The notes under the pieces: model-generated
The model's input: the letters and a program-made list of their open reading frames with translations, nothing else
What the model was told of the DNA's origin: nothing
The model's database searches: none
Program-made: the position numbers and the translations under genes
DNA from: an uncultured Roseiflexaceae bacterium
Lineage (GTDB): Bacteria; Chloroflexota; Chloroflexia; Chloroflexales; Roseiflexaceae
Reading direction: 5' to 3'
Length of the DNA stretch: 7,684 bases
NCBI GenBank assembly: GCA_903868295.1
Contig: CAIPUQ010000556.1
Coordinates: forward strand, 1-7,684
Shown here: piece by piece, positions 6,201 through 7,684 of the stretch
Numbering within the stretch: the stretch's first letter is position 1
Layout: each line of letters starts with the position of its first letter

Positions 6201-7448
6201 ACTGACCGTGATCGTCCCTGTGACCACCGTTGCACTAACCCCGGTGATGTTTGGTTTGGTCGATGCTTGGATGGCGACGGCACCGATGTTTGGTCCGTTG
6301 AGATTGCTATCTGGCAAGAAGCGCACCCCGGCCTCGGCATCGGCCATGGTCAGGTAGCTGCCTGCGGCCACCGCAGTGACGCCATCGGGACGGAACAACC
6401 GACCGTTGACCACACGGGTAATCCGCACATGGGACGTCTCGGCCCCGTCTTCGGGGTGGCGCCGGATGCGGATAATCCCGCTCAGGGTATCTTCGCTGGT
6501 CGTCGTCGTCCCAATGATTGGTTCACCCGGTAGGGCGATGTTCACGGGTGCGTATGTGCTTGTTTGTGTCCCATTGCCCAACTGTCCCTGTGGGTTCTGC
6601 CCCCAACACTTGATGCGACCGTTGGCAAGTACTGCACAGCCGTGCCCGAGGTCTGCACCCGCCACCCGGGTTGCACCGTATATTTCGGGGACTTCGGTGA
6701 TGATGTTCCACGGGTTCACATTACTGTTGACGCCTAGGGCTGAGCCCCAGTTGTCACCGACTGCATAGATTTTGCCGGATTCACCCTTGAGCCAATATCG
6801 TTGGTTGGTCGATCCATACACATCGGTCATCGGCTCGGGCATTGGAATGTTGCGCGCTGTCGGTTCGTATGCGCCGGCAAACGACCCCCAACAGCTGACC
6901 GTTTTGTCGGTCAAAATGGCACAACCGCCGTTTGCACCCATGGCGAACTTCCTGACAAAGTTGCCTAGACCTACGACGGAGAAGCCGTTGAAATTCGAAC
7001 CCGTGGTGAAACCTAAACCCAATGCTCCGTCTGAGTTGACTCCGATACAAGTAACTCGACCGTCGACACGTTGCAAACATATGCGACGATACCTGTCAAT
7101 GTTTCGTACTGCAATATTGGTGAATGCATCTGTTGTAATCAATCGTGGCCAATTGAATGAGTATGTTGAGTCCGCTGCTAGCCAATACTCTCCGCCGTAT
7201 CCGCTGAAGTTATCCCCCCAACAAATTAACTGTGAATACTTGTTGTAGATACACGCTCCACGGTTCGACATAGCAATTTGCGTCACATCACGCATGCCAG
7301 GGATAACGCCGGCGGACCAGCGCGTGTACATGCCGTTGCCGTCACCGAAATATCCGTACCCCCAGCACGACAAACTCCCATCACGCAGGATGACGCAGGT
7401 GTTGTTTGAGCCAGCAGCAATGGCTACTGCGTTGGTGAAGGCGAGCAT
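3285..7448 (-). CDS. giant extracellular multi-domain protein: RCC1 propeller, cadherin/CSPG-like repeats, HYR, FN3, Ig-like modules (5'-truncated)
   Basis: The 1387 visible residues form a modular surface or secreted protein. In order: six RCC1-type blades (about 5-305), most with a C-x9-C pair and a CWG motif; four repeats of about 110 residues (312-750); an HYR-type domain (751-829, Cys792/Cys809); an FN3-like domain (830-922); three Ig-like modules (about 923-1218) with ARDRVGN and RTRDRAGN signatures; a CSPG/cadherin-like repeat (1222-1334); and a Thr/Pro/Lys tail (1340-1387). No signal peptide, TM anchor or enzyme motif is visible. RCC1 propellers normally have seven blades, so at least one blade and the export signal are probably missing upstream. 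The ATG at 7448 is therefore probably not the native start; the frame stays open to a TGA at 7514-7512. Likely roles are adhesion or cell-surface structure. Stop is TAG at 3287-3285. Confidence 0.85.
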   Translation of the reverse strand: MLAFTNAVAIAAGSNNTCVILRDGSLSCWGYGYFGDGNGMYTRWSAGVIPGMRDVTQIAMSNRGACIYNKYSQLICWGDNFSGYGGEYWLAADSTYSFNWPRLITTDAFTNIAVRNIDRYRRICLQRVDGRVTCIGVNSDGALGLGFTTGSNFNGFSVVGLGNFVRKFAMGANGGCAILTDKTVSCWGSFAGAYEPTARNIPMPEPMTDVYGSTNQRYWLKGESGKIYAVGDNWGSALGVNSNVNPWNIITEVPEIYGATRVAGADLGHGCAVLANGRIKCWGQNPQGQLGNGTQTSTYAPVNIALPGEPIIGTTTTSEDTLSGIIRIRRHPEDGAETSHVRITRVVNGRLFRPDGVTAVAAGSYLTMADAEAGVRFLPDSNLNGPNIGAVAIQASTKPNITGVSATVVTGTITVSPVADAPLVSNAETREDTQSYDGLIIQRNPADGPEVTHAMITNVVGGQLFRPDGTTLLTPGMTIDLTTAAQGLRFTPDPNRSTAGSIEVRAATSASGDGLSTPATATIQIMAVVDGAPSLTGTTVREDEMGRPDIVIMRNVIDGEEIRFFRVVSDAPGRFYLNDGVTMVLNGGFVSAAAATSGIRFRPNPNVFGSYTIRAQAATSPTVEGIGGDEASAPIVITPVADVPRITGTTVREGGMSATGLVVLPNSADGAEVTHFRIASVVGGTLFLADGMSSIAVGQFITVAQGAAGLKFAAPMASMGNGMVEVQAATAASLTATTNTRATALISISDNTAPDILLPYDMILDAYTDTGTRVDFSVSANDLRDGSVPVTCTYVTGVYLPVGTHTITCTATDRSGNAATASFIVIVQKIAPSVIISPIDTVSGQNVALRWALGVETGQSYRYDIQRRALPSGDWMIVAQNVSERSATIRSIGELVYAFRVRATLSDGTTGPWSNVVNTVIDETAPNVSAWINRGQATMTGAEATTSSRVRLTMQNSDADPATMVRWSEDGMSFSSWVPYRSINDVTLSPGDGYKELHIEARDRVGNVTTTYAGIIVNTTVTDAYGIAMNNGDSFTSSNTVNLSVTAPRTIYPPIAEMQFSTTGVFDGSEPWQPFALGGTWTFEPTTTGLYRLFVRFRSVDGVVLQVVQDDILVDSTAPVASLSIKSSTAAAVTVGLNVSDRATSTRATGSGVVQMQIAAADSFASATWIPFAPSATVGYDKANKTAGGIYARTRDRAGNVSPTRCITPTGTVCSVNPAYINNAPPTVTSTAPYRIDSGSVVVLNERFITAADAETPLNQLTFTLLTEPVNGWLLYGGTRMASGTRFTYADLVRRRLIYRQNGTNSEHDRIVIQVSDAQNAQSSATVWFLLNGIADPELPATPVPTQTPVATSTPVSTIRPTVTPTKKAPPTPTKKAQPTPTKKRKP
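3288..3368 (-). repeat. TPTKK tail repeats of the surface protein
   Basis: The last 27 residues contain three copies of TPTKK (1364-1368, 1372-1376, 1380-1384) spaced eight residues apart, so the DNA carries a degenerate 24-bp tandem repeat. They follow a longer Thr/Pro-rich stretch from residue 1340. The tail ends in the strongly basic KKRKP. Thr-Pro stalks are common in Chloroflexota secreted proteins. The basic end could bind anionic wall polymers, but that is inference. Confidence 0.8.
3447..3785 (-). other. CSPG/cadherin-like domain of the surface protein (residues 1222-1334)
   Basis: Residues 1222-1334 match the layout of CSPG (NG2-type) repeats. An acidic DAET site (1253-1256) is followed by LTFTL. 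Then come GWLLYGG, a FTYADL element (1287-1292), a LIYRQNG element (1297-1303), and a closing DRIVIQVSDAQN (1309-1320). This is the last folded module before the Thr/Pro/Lys tail. Confidence 0.6.
4683..5198 (-). other. HYR and FN3 modules of the surface protein (residues 751-922)
   Basis: Residues 751-829 begin NTAPDI and contain PVGTHTITCTATDRSGN, the hallmark of hyalin repeat (HYR) domains, with the usual cysteine pair (792, 809). Residues 830-922 read as FN3: the strands contain ALRW (848-851), YRYDIQRR (861-868), YAFRVRA (897-903) and GPWSNVV (911-917). Both folds are known from extracellular adhesion proteins. Confidence 0.7.
5199..6515 (-). repeat. four tandem ~110-residue cadherin/CSPG-like repeats (residues 312-750)
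   Basis: Four protein repeats lie head to tail: R1 6515-6189, R2 6188-5859, R3 5858-5523, R4 5522-5199. Each has an opening TxxRED-like element (SED, RED, RED, REG). Each then has an acidic DGxE site (DGAETSH, DGPEVTH, DGEEIRF, DGAEVTH), a GxLF..DG turn, an A..G[IVL][RK]F segment, and an [QR]A[AS]T strand. They are diverged at both protein and DNA level, so the duplication is old. The order of elements resembles the CSPG-type domain nearer the C-terminus, suggesting related beta-sandwich modules. Confidence 0.7.
6534..7436 (-). other. RCC1-type beta-propeller, six visible blades (residues 5-305)
   Basis: Six repeats of about 45-58 residues each start with a [VI]A.G-like strand and centre on [HN].C....DG...CWG. 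Cysteine pairs are 18/28, 66/76, 124/134, 176/186 and 271/281, always C-x9-C. Blade five (about 208-258) lacks both cysteines. The last blade ends with the typical GQN.QGQLGNGT element (283-294). RCC1 propellers mediate protein-protein contacts; the cysteine ladder suggests an oxidising, extracytoplasmic setting. Confidence 0.85.
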
Positions 7449-7684
7449 GTCTGCGCCGCCATTCGGTATCTGAACCGCGACCGCGCGCAGAAGGACAGCA
7501 TGGTCTCGCTGTCACAGCACTTGGTGTACCAGCTGACGCCGAGAGCTAAGCGTTATTTGCTTGAGCACGGCCGCGCCTCGCTCTCTTCCCCCAAGCGCAA
7601 CGACCCTTTCGAGCATCAGCTCTTCGGCGCGTGCCTGTCCGCGTCCTTTGAACTTCAGGCAAATGGCTTTGTCTCGCGCGAACG
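7443..7684 (+). CDS. partial plus-strand ORF, possible replication-relaxation (winged-helix) family fragment
   Basis: Eighty codons are open from 7443 to the window end, and 61 of 80 have G or C in third position. The frame stays open left only to a TGA at 7407-7409 and holds no ATG before codon 20 (7500). That ATG has AAGG 5 nt upstream, so a short start is possible. The translation contains VYQLTPRAKRYLLEHGR (residues 28-44) and PFEHQLFGACLSASFEL (55-71). From memory, this layout recalls replication-relaxation family proteins of alphaproteobacteria and their mobile elements: a winged-helix wing ending in Y.LT..G...L, then F.H.L..C...AS.E. It would be the middle of such a protein, lacking the N-terminal helix-turn-helix and continuing past the window. 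The family call is tentative; that it is coding is more secure. It opposes the RCC1 gene head to head. Confidence 0.45.

Overview
The window most resembles chromosomal DNA of a Chloroflexota-like filamentous bacterium. The reasons are indirect: a very large secreted multi-domain protein ending in a Thr-Pro/Lys stalk (TPTKK repeats), a combination of RCC1, cadherin/CSPG-like, HYR and FN3 domains, and a poorly conserved membrane glycosyltransferase-like neighbour. No marker gene fixes the phylum, so this is an inference from style. All complete genes lie on the minus strand. The last ~240 bp look different: 61% GC by hand count against 54% in the preceding 240 bp. They carry a fragment of a plus-strand gene that looks proteobacterial or phage-related.

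Layout, left to right. Positions 12-97: tRNA-Leu(CAA), minus strand, with encoded CCA and a strong sigma70-type promoter at 133-162. Positions 98-299: intergenic, with the tRNA promoter and one inverted repeat that could end the next gene's transcript. Positions 300-962: a 7-TM membrane protein of unknown function. Its promoter (1006-1034) holds a perfect 7+7 dyad exactly filling the -35/-10 spacer. Positions 1080-3203: a 707-residue polytopic membrane protein resembling GT-C glycosyltransferases, with an extracytoplasmic beta-rich insert after TM1 and an extended -10 promoter. Positions 3241-3273: a perfect 15-bp hairpin. Positions 3285-7448: the dominant gene, 1387 residues. It has six RCC1 propeller blades, four ~110-residue cadherin/CSPG-like repeats, HYR, FN3, three Ig-like modules, a CSPG-type repeat and a Thr-Pro-Lys tail. 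Positions 7443-7684: an incomplete plus-strand ORF.

How they may work together: the big protein looks exported and disulfide-stabilised, with all 14 cysteines arranged as pairs. Its Thr/Pro-rich tail is a plausible substrate for surface glycosylation, and the GT-C-like protein is the next gene downstream, but no direct link is shown. The hairpin and separate promoters suggest three independent transcription units rather than one operon.

The most important caution concerns the right end. Two opposed genes both lose their N-termini at about 7440-7450. The RCC1 protein lacks one of the expected seven blades and any export signal. The plus-strand gene lacks its beginning. This looks like a recombination breakpoint or an assembly chimera. 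I see no CRISPR array, insertion sequence, toxin-antitoxin pair or recognisable defence system.
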